Shown here: in pieces, positions 26,346 through 34,755 of the stretch
How the letters are laid out: each line of letters starts with the position of its first letter
Position numbering within the stretch: the first letter of the stretch is position 1
Translations under genes and position numbers: made by a program
Assembly: GCF_001612785.1 (NCBI RefSeq)
Contig: NZ_BDBC01000010.1
Location: 62,001 to 126,000, forward strand
Length of the DNA: 64,000 nt
Source: Nocardia beijingensis NBRC 16342
Lineage (GTDB): Bacteria; Actinomycetota; Actinomycetes; Mycobacteriales; Mycobacteriaceae
Direction of reading: 5' to 3'
The notes under the pieces: generated by a model
What the model was told of the DNA's origin: nothing
The model's input: only the letters and a program-made list of their open reading frames with translations
Databases searched by the model: none

Positions 26346-27347
26346 ATGGCACGACCGACCATGGAAGACGTCGCCGCCCGCGCGGGCGTCTCCCGCGCCC
26401 TCGTCTCGCTGGTCATGCGCAACTCTCCCAAGGTCAGCGAGCACCGCCGCCGCGCCGTGCTGGACGCGGCGAAAGACCTCGGCTACCAACCGCACATCAT
26501 GGCCAGGTCGCTGGCCAGCCGGACATCCAACCTCGTCGGCGTCATGGTCTCCGACCTCCGCAACGCCTTCTTCGCCGACGTCGTCGAAGGCATGGACGCC
26601 GCCGCTCGAGCCCGCGGCCTCGAACTGATCCTCAACACCGGCAGGCGCACCGCCGCCCGCGAGCGCACCGCCCTGGAGAGCCTGCTCTCCTTCCGTCCCG
26701 GGGGCGTCATCCTACTGTCGCCGATCCTGCCCGCCGCCGCCATTCGCGCAGCGGCGCAGCAGGCTCCGCTGGTGCTGGTCTCGCGCACCTCGACCGTCGC
26801 GGAGATCGACACGGTCAACGACGACGGCGAGGCAGGCACCGGTTTGGCCGTCGATCACCTGGTCTCGCTCGGACATCGGCGCATCGTGCACCTCGACGGC
26901 GGCGGCGCTTTCACCTCCGCGCCGCGCCGCAAGGGCTACCGCGCCGCCATGCAGCGCCACGGCCTGGAACCGATGGTCGTGGCCAGCGAGCACACCGACT
27001 CCGCGGGCATGGCCGCGGTACGCAAACTGCTGAACCTGTTCTCCCACGACAACTTCCCCACGGCGCTGGTCTGCGGCAACGACTTCAACGCCGTGGGGGC
27101 GATGTCCGCGCTGGAGGAAGCGGGGCTGCGGGTGCCCGAGGACGTCTCGGTGGTCGGCTACGACAACACCTCACTGGCCGCGCTGCGCCACGTCGCCCTG
27201 ACCACCGTCGATCAGCCCCGCGTCCGGATGGGTCACCTCGCGATCGAGGCGCTCGCCGAACGCCTCCGCGACGGCCGCACCACCCCGGTCCGCCGCCGCG
27301 TGGAACCGTCGCTCGTCGTCCGCTCCACCACGACCGCTCCACGCTGA
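26346..27347 (+). CDS. LacI-family repressor of the inositol locus
   Basis: 333 aa. N-terminal LacI HTH (TMEDVAARAGVSRALVSLVMRNSPKVSEHRR with the hinge helix HIMARSLASRTSNLVGVMV), then a periplasmic-binding-like core (SDLRNAFFADVVEGMDAAA, GHRRIVHLDGG, VVGYDNTSLAALRHVALTTVDQP). ATG 26346 follows AACGGAGGCGAC. Divergent from the iol operon; two palindromes lie in the gap. It plays the role that GntR-type IolR has in Corynebacterium, but is of another family. Confidence 0.93.
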   Translation: MARPTMEDVAARAGVSRALVSLVMRNSPKVSEHRRRAVLDAAKDLGYQPHIMARSLASRTSNLVGVMVSDLRNAFFADVVEGMDAAARARGLELILNTGRRTAARERTALESLLSFRPGGVILLSPILPAAAIRAAAQQAPLVLVSRTSTVAEIDTVNDDGEAGTGLAVDHLVSLGHRRIVHLDGGGAFTSAPRRKGYRAAMQRHGLEPMVVASEHTDSAGMAAVRKLLNLFSHDNFPTALVCGNDFNAVGAMSALEEAGLRVPEDVSVVGYDNTSLAALRHVALTTVDQPRVRMGHLAIEALAERLRDGRTTPVRRRVEPSLVVRSTTTAPR

Positions 27348-27394
27348 ACCACCGGCGCCCGCCAACACGTCGCGTCCATATATAAGGAGAGCCG

Positions 27395-28411
27395 ATGTCA
27401 TCTCGAGCCGTCACGCTGGGCCTCGCCGGAACCGGCCGCATCGGGACCTCACACGCCGAGACCCTGAAGAAACTCCCGAACGTGGCCGCCGTCCTGGTCG
27501 CCGACGCCGACGCCGACCGCGCCCGCACCACCGCCGCGGTCCTCGGCGTCGAATTCGCCCCCGACCTCGACGCCCTCTTCGCCGCCGACCTCGACGGCCT
27601 GATCATCGCCACCGCCACCGACTCCCACCCCGAACTCATCATCCGCGCCGTCGACGCGGGCATCCCCGTCTTCTGCGAGAAACCCGTGGCCGCCGACATC
27701 ACCGGCACCCTCGCCGTCATCGACCACCTCCGCGACTCCCCCGTCCCGGTCCAGATCGGCTTCCAACGCCGGTTCGACGCCGGCTACCGCGCGGCGCGCG
27801 AAGCGATCCGCTCCGGCAAGCTGGGGTGGCTGCATACCTTGCGGGCGACCACGCTCGATCCGGCCCCACCGCCCGCCGAGTACATCCCGCGGTCGGGTGG
27901 GATCTTCCGCGACTGCGGTGTGCATGATTTCGACATCATTCGGTGGGTGACGGGCCGAGAGATCGTCGAGGTGTATGCGCTCGGGGCGAACCGGGGTGCG
28001 ACGTTCTTCGCCGAAGCGGATGACGTCGACACGGCGGCCGTGGTGCTGCGTCTGGATGATGGGACGCTGGCCACCGTATCGCTGACCCGGTACAACGGGG
28101 CGGGGTACGACGTTCGGTTGGAAGCGTTGGGTTCCAAAGGAAATGCCATCGTCGGATTGGACGACCGCTCGCCGCTGACTTCCGTCGAACCCGATCACGG
28201 TCCCGCTACCTATCCTCCCTATGGGGGGTTCATGGAACGGTTCCGTCCGGCGTATGCGGAGGAGCTGGGGGCGTTCATCGAGGTCGCAACCGGGCGGCTC
28301 GACAATCCCTGCACTCCGGCGGAGGCGCTGGAGGCCTTCTATGTAGCAGAGGCGTGCGAGCTGTCGCGGCGAGATGGTCGGGCTGTCGAGATGGCAGAAG
28401 TACGGCGCTGA
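27395..28411 (+). CDS. iolG: Inositol 2-dehydrogenase-like Gfo/Idh/MocA oxidoreductase
   Basis: 338 aa. Rossmann motif GLAGTGRIGTSHAETL at the N-terminus, the family CEKPVA motif near residue 92 and HDFDIIRWVTG with the catalytic His/Asp region. It oxidises myo-inositol to 2-keto-myo-inositol (scyllo-inosose), the entry reaction. AAGGAGAG precedes ATG 27395, 47 nt after lacI, so it is probably co-transcribed with the repressor. Scyllo- or other inositol isomers are possible substrates. Confidence 0.85.
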   Translation: MSSRAVTLGLAGTGRIGTSHAETLKKLPNVAAVLVADADADRARTTAAVLGVEFAPDLDALFAADLDGLIIATATDSHPELIIRAVDAGIPVFCEKPVAADITGTLAVIDHLRDSPVPVQIGFQRRFDAGYRAAREAIRSGKLGWLHTLRATTLDPAPPPAEYIPRSGGIFRDCGVHDFDIIRWVTGREIVEVYALGANRGATFFAEADDVDTAAVVLRLDDGTLATVSLTRYNGAGYDVRLEALGSKGNAIVGLDDRSPLTSVEPDHGPATYPPYGGFMERFRPAYAEELGAFIEVATGRLDNPCTPAEALEAFYVAEACELSRRDGRAVEMAEVRR

Positions 28412-28460
28412 GAAATCGCCGAGTTCTTTGGAACCGAGATGCGCGTGAGCGAGCGGTACC

Positions 28461-28929
28461 TCAATGCTGAATCAAGCCGCCGACCGGAACCGGAGCGATG
28501 TGGCCGGTTGCCGGAAGGGTCTGCGCCAGGGCCAGACCGATATCGACGAGTGAAGACCGGCGCAGGCGAGCGACCTCGGGCATCGGAGTCCAGATCGAAT
28601 CGGCGGTCTCACCATTGGGCTCCGGCCGCAGCCTGCCGCCGGTGGTGCGGACCTGGTAGAAGACGCCGACATTCTGATGCTCGCCCCCAGCCCGCGCAGC
28701 GGCCGCGGGAATCACCCGCGAGTCCACACCGAGCAGGCGTTCGACCACCCCATGGCAACCGGTTTCCTCAGCCAGCTCTCGGGTCACCGCGTCGAACGAA
28801 TCCTCCGCGTGCTCGACCCCGCCACCTGGAAGAGTCCAGTTGGTCTCGCCGCTCCCCCGATACGTGACGGGCGAGCAGCACCCGCCCGCCCTGGATGCAT
28901 ACGGCATACGCCGCCAGTCTGAAACTCAT
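28461..28929 (-). pseudogene. Nudix hydrolase, frameshifted in a G5 run
   Basis: The Nudix box is intact (GGGVEHAEDSFDAVTRELAEETG). The true N-terminus, from ATG 28929 with GGGAGG upstream, reads MSFRLAAYAVCIQGGRVLLARHVS in another frame. Removing one base from the run of five G/C at 28854-28858 joins it to GSGETNWTLPGGG. So one extra base breaks the gene; the shorter in-frame ORF from 28907 lacks the first strands of the fold. It may be a true mutation or a sequencing error. Family members hydrolyse nucleoside diphosphates linked to a moiety. Confidence 0.8.
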
Positions 28930-29048
28930 CCCGAAACCTCCCGTCGGACCCTATCCCGAAGTCCTCCGCTCGACATACGTCGACGGCCGCGGCAAGCGCA
29001 GCAGCGGGAGTCGAGACCGCAGGGCCTCGAGTCCGTCTTCGCGTTCGA

Positions 29049-29695
29049 GTGCCCCAGCGGTGTCGTCGTGGGCAAGGTTCGAGCAGGTTGTCGAGATGCC
29101 GTTTCTCCAGGGAAACTGGCGGTCTGCCTGCGCGTGTACAGCCGCAGCTCCGCCAGATCTTCATCCCCTCGGGCAGCGTCGGAGGAATCACCGTTCCAGC
29201 CGAACTCGGCGCTTCCATCAAGGTTCACATGCAAGGGCGCGGCATTCGGCTCGGCCCGATCGTCTCGCATCCCCGATCGAAGCGGTGGACCTTCCTCGTC
29301 ATACCGGATGTCCCCAACGACGACATGGCTCTGTTCGGCGAACTGTTCCGCCTCACGCATCCGTCGCCAGACTCGGCGTCCGAATCGCACTCCCATCGCC
29401 CGCCGACCGCCATGGATTTCGAGTGTGGGTACAGCCGCCACGTGACAGTTGCCGCCCGTCAGGGCTCGTCGTCATCGAAGCCCCATCCGGGCATGCGCCG
29501 TGCCGCGTCCACGCCGGGCCCGACATGCACACGCTGACCATTACGGGCGCACCACTCGCGCTGACATCAATTCCGACCGAAGTGGCGTCATACGAGGGCC
29601 AGACGGCGACACGCGGCGGATCGAGAGCACCGCAACCGATAGGTATCAACCATGACATGGAATCGACTGACGATCGGCAGTTTGGGCACAAGTAA
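29049..29695 (+). pseudogene. Unrecognised actinobacterial protein gene, frameshifted near 29350
   Basis: Two adjoining frames look like parts of one protein. The first carries GGITVPAELGASIKVHMQ, VSHPRSKRWTFLVIPDVP and DDMALFGELFRL; the second, one frame over, continues ASVARLGVRIALPSPADRHG, then FRVWVQPPRDSCRPSGLVVI. The join falls around 29345-29360. I recall similar proteins of about 150 aa in Nocardia and Streptomyces but cannot name a function. The start (GTG 29049) and the end are uncertain; the second frame runs to 29695. Confidence 0.55.
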
Positions 29696-29864
29696 TGGCT
29701 GCCCGGTCAAAACCGTCATAAGTAGGGAATACGACTCCGTGACATTAGTATTCGGGTCATCCGGCAATGAATTCGAGCTCACGATGGATTCCGCAACGCT
29801 GACGGAGGTGCTTCGGCTCGGAGCGAAAGCATCCAGCATGCTGGGGAGCACTGTCGAGCGGTGA
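29652..29864 (+). CDS. Small hypothetical protein (70 aa)
   Basis: 70 aa beginning MTWNRLTIGSLGTSNGCPVK, with alternating strands (TVISREYDSVTLVFGSSGNEF) and a C-terminal helix (SATLTEVLRLGAKASSML). Composition and period look like a folded cytoplasmic protein rather than noise. No clear ribosome-binding site (ATCAACC before ATG). It may belong with the broken gene upstream as a pair. Function unknown. Confidence 0.5.
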   Translation: MTWNRLTIGSLGTSNGCPVKTVISREYDSVTLVFGSSGNEFELTMDSATLTEVLRLGAKASSMLGSTVER

Positions 29865-29872
29865 GAACAAGA

Positions 29873-31079
29873 TCATCTATGCAGGATGGCGCGGGCGATG
29901 TCATCGATCTCGTGCAGCAGCTCGGTCGGTGGAACCCCGAGATCAAGCGCGCGACAGTGGATCGTAATGCCGGAGTTCACGAGTTCGTGCGTCTTCACCG
30001 GCCCATTGCCCTTCGCGTAGATCAAGTGGCCCTCCTCGAGACCGAGCGTCGAGCAGTATGCGAGCATCTGGTAGATATCGGCTTCGGGGAACCCCTTTGG
30101 CCGTTCTACCTTGTATTTCGCATCTACCACGGCGACCGGGCGATCGCTCGTGTCATACCAGATCAAGTCCGGCTTCAAAAGGATCGTCTTCGCCATGTCC
30201 ATCCAGATTCGCCCCTGGGTGACCGCACGTCCGCCATATCGACGCATTGCCATGCTCAACGCGCTCGTGACGAAGTCCTCATAGATTTTCCACATGTCGA
30301 ACATGAACCCGGTGACTGCCAGGCTTCCACTACGCTGGTCGAAGGAGCAGTTGTCAAGAATTACTTCAGACAGTCTCAGGACATCGTGATAGCGGACGTT
30401 CAGCCTGGTCGGCCGCCATACGGGTCGGGTGACGTTACGCTGAGGGGGAGCCACGTCATCCATCTGGTATCGAATGCGACTCAGCTTGTGCCGAGCGTCT
30501 GGACCGACCTGTGGCAATGCGCTCAAAGCCGTCACCGCAGCGAGAACGATCTGATTCTCGGCGATGTCGGTGGTGAAGTCGTCGTACTCGACCGCGACCG
30601 GCAACGGCAGGCAGGCCGTGCCGCCGAGTAATCTGCTCGGTGAAGTCGATCCGCCCTCGAACCACTTGGAGCGATTCATTTTTCGTTCGATAGCCCTGGA
30701 GAAGACCGCCCTCCAGTGCCCGCGCGGCCAAGCGCACGAAGGATTCCGAAACCGCCGGAAAGAGCCCATCGGCTTTGTCGAGGTGAACCACCTCTTCACG
30801 CCAGATCTTCGGGTTCGAGCAGTAACCTATGAAAAAGAGCAGCCTCCTCAGCTCAGTGATCTTCGGCCGAACGTCGATCTGCACACTGCCGACTCTGACC
30901 GAACCCACTTTCCCGCCGGGGGTGATCCGACATCTGCCCTGAACGGGGGGCTTGACATTGACGAAATTCGTATCTTTCAGAGCGTCGAATTCCCAGGGTG
31001 CCAGGTCGACAATCTTCCAAGCTCCATGTTCGATCAACTCAATCGGCGGTTTGGCCTCCATACCACTACACACCACCAT
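29873..31079 (-). pseudogene. mcrC: McrC-like nuclease subunit, broken by a 4-bp duplication
   Basis: McrC partners the McrB GTPase in modification-dependent DNA restriction. The N-terminal part (IELIEHGAWKIVDLAPWEF ... VVRGRIDFTEQITRRHGLP) ends in one frame; the rest (LPVAVEYDDFTTDIAENQIV ... KPDLIWYD, AVVDAKYK with the PD-(D/E)xK nuclease core) continues in another. At about 30608-30618 the minus strand reads GCCTGCCTGCC; removing one 4-bp unit restores RRHGLPLPVAVEYDDF, the conserved family sequence. ATG 31079 overlaps mcrB by 14 nt; ATG 31061 is an alternative. As read, the system lacks an intact nuclease. Confidence 0.88.
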
Positions 31080-32226
31080 CGATTCCGGCTCCGGCTCGTT
31101 CCGCTATGGACTCCAGCGAATAACGCTGCTCGACAACAATATTCGTGTCGCCAAAGTGATATTCCTGCAGAAGCGGGATGATGGATGTCCGCCAGGTGAG
31201 GTCCATCCCGTGCCGCGTGATAGCGGCTGGACGCATGAAATACGACGGACCGATCTTGAAATCCTCGTCTTCTATGGTGTCGTTCAGTACGTCTACGATA
31301 TCGGCGATCGCCGTGTTGTGTCCGTTCGCCTGCAGCCAGGTTCGCAAGATGTTCCTGATCGGCTCATCGGAAGGATGCAGCGACATGAACGCGAACCGCC
31401 GCCGCATCGCCGAGTCCACAAGCGCGATAGATCTGTCCGCAGTGTTCATGGTGCCGATGATGGCGATGTTCTTCGGCAGCGCGAAGCTCTCCTTGCCGTC
31501 CGAGTACAGCAGGTCGATGCTCTCGTCCCGATACTCCAAAAGGTAGTACAGCTCCCCGAATATCTTCGCGAGGTTGCCCCGATTGATCTCATCGATGATC
31601 AGCGTGTACACCATGTCGGGATTCTTGCGCGCCTCGTCTGCCAGTAGGCGTAACGGCCCCTGCTGAAGGTGATACGCGAGGTGACCGTCTGTCGACTGAA
31701 CCGGTCGAAATCCTTCAAAGAAGTCTTCATAGGAGTACGCGGGATGGAACTGGACGATCCTCACGTTCTCCGCGGCCGAGAGGTGCTCGGCCAACGCCTT
31801 GGCCAGGTATGTCTTCCCGGTTCCCGGCGGTCCGTAGAAAATCAGCTGCGGCCGATCGCGAAGAAGATCGATGCACTCCTGAAGCCAAGCCTTGGGCACA
31901 TACAGCCGCGCAGCAAGTTCGTCAGTCGGGTCCGCGAATGTTGGGTCGACGTCCGAGTGTTGGCCTCCGTTGCGTTGCGGTCGCCACGTGAAGCCGAAGG
32001 CATCGGCGAAGACGTTCATCAACTCGGCGGCGTTCTCTAAAGTCAGTTGCAGCGACTGGCTGCTCTTGGGATGAGACTCACGCTGATCGGAGCCGAACGT
32101 GGACAGGTGAACGAGGGGTCTGTCGTCGAAGTCCTTGAGCACCTTGTACTGGCACGAGACAGCGTTCTCGAGCTTGTGCGGCCGAATCTCTTGGTGGCTC
32201 GGTACTATCTCGCGAATACGCGCCAT
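31066..32226 (-). CDS. mcrB: McrB-like AAA+ GTPase with an extra N-terminal domain
   Basis: 386 aa. The motor is complete: Walker A GPPGTGKT, Walker B TLIIDEINRGN, GTMNTADRS (the McrB signature) and arginine finger MRRRF. Residues 1 to about 80 (ARIREIVPSHQEI, VHLSTFGSDQR, SQSLQLTLENAAELM) match a roughly 75-aa actinobacterial protein that usually stands alone, is of unknown role and is often misnamed methionyl-tRNA formyltransferase. Here it takes the place of a DNA-recognition domain, so it may read modified DNA; that is inference. Pairs with the broken mcrC. Confidence 0.9.
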   Translation of the reverse strand: MARIREIVPSHQEIRPHKLENAVSCQYKVLKDFDDRPLVHLSTFGSDQRESHPKSSQSLQLTLENAAELMNVFADAFGFTWRPQRNGGQHSDVDPTFADPTDELAARLYVPKAWLQECIDLLRDRPQLIFYGPPGTGKTYLAKALAEHLSAAENVRIVQFHPAYSYEDFFEGFRPVQSTDGHLAYHLQQGPLRLLADEARKNPDMVYTLIIDEINRGNLAKIFGELYYLLEYRDESIDLLYSDGKESFALPKNIAIIGTMNTADRSIALVDSAMRRRFAFMSLHPSDEPIRNILRTWLQANGHNTAIADIVDVLNDTIEDEDFKIGPSYFMRPAAITRHGMDLTWRTSIIPLLQEYHFGDTNIVVEQRYSLESIAERAGAGIDGGV

Positions 32227-32494
32227 CGGTTGGGGCTCCCGTCCAAGCGACGATACAAAATAATCGATGTTGTGCGGTACGGGGCGTCACGCTCGACCGA
32301 ACCCGGTTGCCCGGGTATGGCGCGCGGGCTAAGAGGAGGTTCTCGATTGAACCGAAGGCGCGAACTTGTTCCTGCCGTGCCCTCCCCGAACCAGCCATGG
32401 CGACCAGAATAGCGGCGTATACCGACATCTTCGCCGAGACTGAGCATCGAAGGCCGATGGCCGTGCTCACCGCCGTGGCCGAGCGGGGTCCGGC

Positions 32495-32857
32495 TCACCC
32501 TGCCGGGATCGCGGCGACGCGGCGGTGGCGCATCCACCCGCGGACGCCGATGGCCAGCGGTATCAGGACGGTGAGAAACCCTGACACCGGCTCGAATACG
32601 AGGCCGAACACGGTGAGAACGGCGATTGCGGCGAGGATCGGCGCTGGTACGTAGCCGCGGGCGCGCTCGGTCTCGATCACGGCGACGCCGAAGGCGACGG
32701 CGGCGACTCCGAACGCGGTGAACCAGAAGGCGAGTTCGGTCTCCTCTCGACCGGTTGCCCAGATGACAACACCGAGCGCGGTGTGTGCCGATCCGATGAA
32801 TGCGAGTAGGCCGCCCGTTATCGGGAACGCAGTTTTTGAATCCACATTCCTAAACAT
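32495..32857 (-). CDS. DUF6463-like small membrane protein
   Basis: 120 aa with four hydrophobic segments (FPITGGLLAFIGSAHTALGV, ELAFWFTAFGVAAVAFGVAV, PILAAIAVLTVFGLVF, GFLTVLIPLAIGVRGW). The opening GGLLAFIGSAHT matches DUF6463 membrane proteins of Actinobacteria. ATG 32857 is only 18 nt from the divergent TetR ATG at 32876, so both probably have leaderless or overlapping promoters and the TetR likely controls this gene. Function unknown. Confidence 0.8.
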   Translation of the reverse strand: MFRNVDSKTAFPITGGLLAFIGSAHTALGVVIWATGREETELAFWFTAFGVAAVAFGVAVIETERARGYVPAPILAAIAVLTVFGLVFEPVSGFLTVLIPLAIGVRGWMRHRRVAAIPAG

Positions 32858-32875
32858 TGCCCTAGGCTGTCCCTC

Positions 32876-33589
32876 ATGGCAAGACCCCGGCGATTCACCG
32901 ATGACCAGGTTCTCGACGCCGCGCGCGACTTGCTCGCCGATCCGGCGACGTCCCGGCCCACCATCGCCGCGATCAGTGCCGCCTCCGGTATCCACACCGG
33001 ATCGATCTACGTGCGCTTCGCCTCCCGCGAAGAGCTGCTCGCACGACTGTGGCTGCGCTCGATCCAACGCTTTCAGATCGGAATCGTCGCCGCGCTGGAG
33101 GGAGCCGACCCGCTGCTCACCGCCGCGATGCACCTGCCGCGGTACTGCCGCGAGCATCCCACCGAAGCTCGGGCGATGAAGATGTTCCGGCGGGAGGAAC
33201 TGCTCGACGTGGGTTCTGCCGAGTTGCGCACCGAGATCGCGGGAGTCAACGACCGAATGAACGACGCGCTGCGCGCTGCCGTCGTGGCGGAGTTCGGCGA
33301 CGCCGACGAGCATCGCATGGCGATCGCGGTGGCTGCCGTCAAGGCGATTCCGTACGGGCTCGTCCGCGAGTACATCGCGAACGCGGCGCCCATTCCGGAC
33401 TGGGTCGACGAGGTCATCGCCACCGCGACGGCCGCCGTTGTCCACAGGTTGGGTCGGACGGACATCTATTGGGGCGGCACTGGTGTTGGGCGACGACCTC
33501 CGTCAACTGCTGGACGTTCCGACACTCGTGCATCGTCACACACTCCGCGTACACGTGGGCTGCCGAATCCCCCGTCGACCAGGACCTAG
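32876..33589 (+). CDS. TetR-family regulator with read-through C-terminus
   Basis: 237 aa. Normal HTH (PRRFTDDQVLDAARDLLADP ... SAASGIHTGSIYVRFASREELL). The regulator proper seems to end around residue 195 (ATAAVVHRLG). The last roughly 40 residues (IYWGGTGVGRRPPSTAGRSD...) are encoded by the antisense of a degenerate copy of the VWA-gene 3' end, which probably replaced the native stop. TAGGCT 8 nt before the ATG suits a leaderless promoter shared with the divergent DUF6463 gene, its likely target. Confidence 0.85.
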   Translation: MARPRRFTDDQVLDAARDLLADPATSRPTIAAISAASGIHTGSIYVRFASREELLARLWLRSIQRFQIGIVAALEGADPLLTAAMHLPRYCREHPTEARAMKMFRREELLDVGSAELRTEIAGVNDRMNDALRAAVVAEFGDADEHRMAIAVAAVKAIPYGLVREYIANAAPIPDWVDEVIATATAAVVHRLGRTDIYWGGTGVGRRPPSTAGRSDTRASSHTPRTRGLPNPPSTRT

Positions 33590-33757
33590 ACGGTTTGGGA
33601 TGCAGCCAGTAGGTGCGCTTCGCCCGATCAACGATCGTCTGCACCGCAGCGAGTTTCGGGGCCCCTGCGGTTCGTGCGGCGGTCACCGATGATGAGGACG
33701 GACGTACACGAACCGAGGGCGTCGGCGTAGTTGTCGAGAATCCTGGAAAGGCTCCGC
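33487..33757 (-). pseudogene. Degenerate copy of the 3' end of the VWA-domain gene
   Basis: About 265 bp closely match the last part of the VWA gene (35392-35655). On the minus strand the matching peptide is recognisable: KLAAVQTIVDRAKRTYWLHP, then SRSWSTGDSAAHVYAECVTM, then HECRNVQQLTEVVAQ. Further upstream the frame is lost (several indels). It lacks the MIDAS part and any start. Probably a recombination remnant. Confidence 0.85.
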
Positions 33758-34243
33758 CACAGTGGCGCGTACCGACCGGAAGGGAATGCATGAGCGGCGC
33801 ATCGGACTGATGTAGCGCAGTCGACGTCTCCCTCGGGCGAGTACTGAATACCAACCAGTTCGAATGTGACTCAAGTCATCGCATATTGGATGGAACCATT
33901 CTTCGTAGGGCCCCGTCTAAATCAGTGAAAGGCGCAACAGGAAGCAGTCCGATTCGAGTAGACAAGGCCTGCCCGAGAGTGGGATGTCGGTCTTGGCTAT
34001 GCGATCGCGCGATCCTGACGACTGTTGAAAAGGGGGAATGAGAATTGATCCAACGACCGGCGAAGCGCGGCACTTAAAGGACTTCTGCTGATCGTAATCA
34101 GCCTATCCAATCATGGAGTGGTCCCATTTTCGGCATCGGCAGTAACCGACCCACGCCGGTGCTGGCAAGGGTCGTCCTCACACACTTACACCAGCGCCGT
34201 GCTGCGCGCTGTTCACAGTTCGCAACTATTAGATAGGCAAGCG
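33758..34243. other. Low-GC gene-free stretch
   Basis: About 485 bp of lower GC than the backbone with no supported ORF. It presumably contains the promoter of the secreted-protein gene at 34244. A clear hairpin or repeat was not seen. Confidence 0.4.
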
Positions 34244-34747
34244 ATGAACAATTTCTACAAGCCGAGGACCGAAAATACGACGGTAGCCGCCATGTCGGGA
34301 CGCCGCCGCGCTCTGCTCGGCACCGCCCTTACCGCTGCCGTATTGGTTGGCTCGATGGCGATTCCGACTGTCGCGAGCGCCACACCGGAATATGCGCACT
34401 GCAGTGTCGAGATCGAAGCCAAACCGGAATACCCTCACGAATCGAAAGGGTCACCCGGATGGATTGTCGGCAAAGCCCGAATCAAATGTACAGTAGACAC
34501 CGAGTCACTCACCGTTTTTGCGCAACTCCAGCGACGCGAAAACGGAAAATGGAAGACCGTTGCCGAAGGGACTCAAGAATATTTGGATGCGAAGGCGGAT
34601 ATGAAGTATACGGGTCAAGCGACTGTGAAATGCGATGACGGCGAGTACCGGACAGGCGCGAGCGGAAAGGGTGTGCATCGCGGCAAGCCGTCCGGCTCGA
34701 TAGCCTGGGAATATTCGGACTCGGTTACCATCAAGTGCAAGAGTTGA
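34244..34747 (+). CDS. Secreted four-cysteine protein of unknown function
   Basis: 167 aa. A Sec signal peptide: basic SGRRR, hydrophobic ALLGTALTAAVLVGSMAIP, then a likely cleavage after TVASA. The mature roughly 120 residues have four Cys (YAHC, RIKC, TVKC, TIKC), spaced as for two disulfides in a beta-sandwich, many Lys/Glu and few hydrophobics. ATG 34244 or the internal ATG at 34292 (MSGRRR) may start it. The next gene begins 8 nt later. I do not recognise the family; similar small exported Cys4 proteins are common in actinomycetes. Confidence 0.7.
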   Translation: MNNFYKPRTENTTVAAMSGRRRALLGTALTAAVLVGSMAIPTVASATPEYAHCSVEIEAKPEYPHESKGSPGWIVGKARIKCTVDTESLTVFAQLQRRENGKWKTVAEGTQEYLDAKADMKYTGQATVKCDDGEYRTGASGKGVHRGKPSGSIAWEYSDSVTIKCKS

Positions 34748-34755
34748 GGAGTGTA

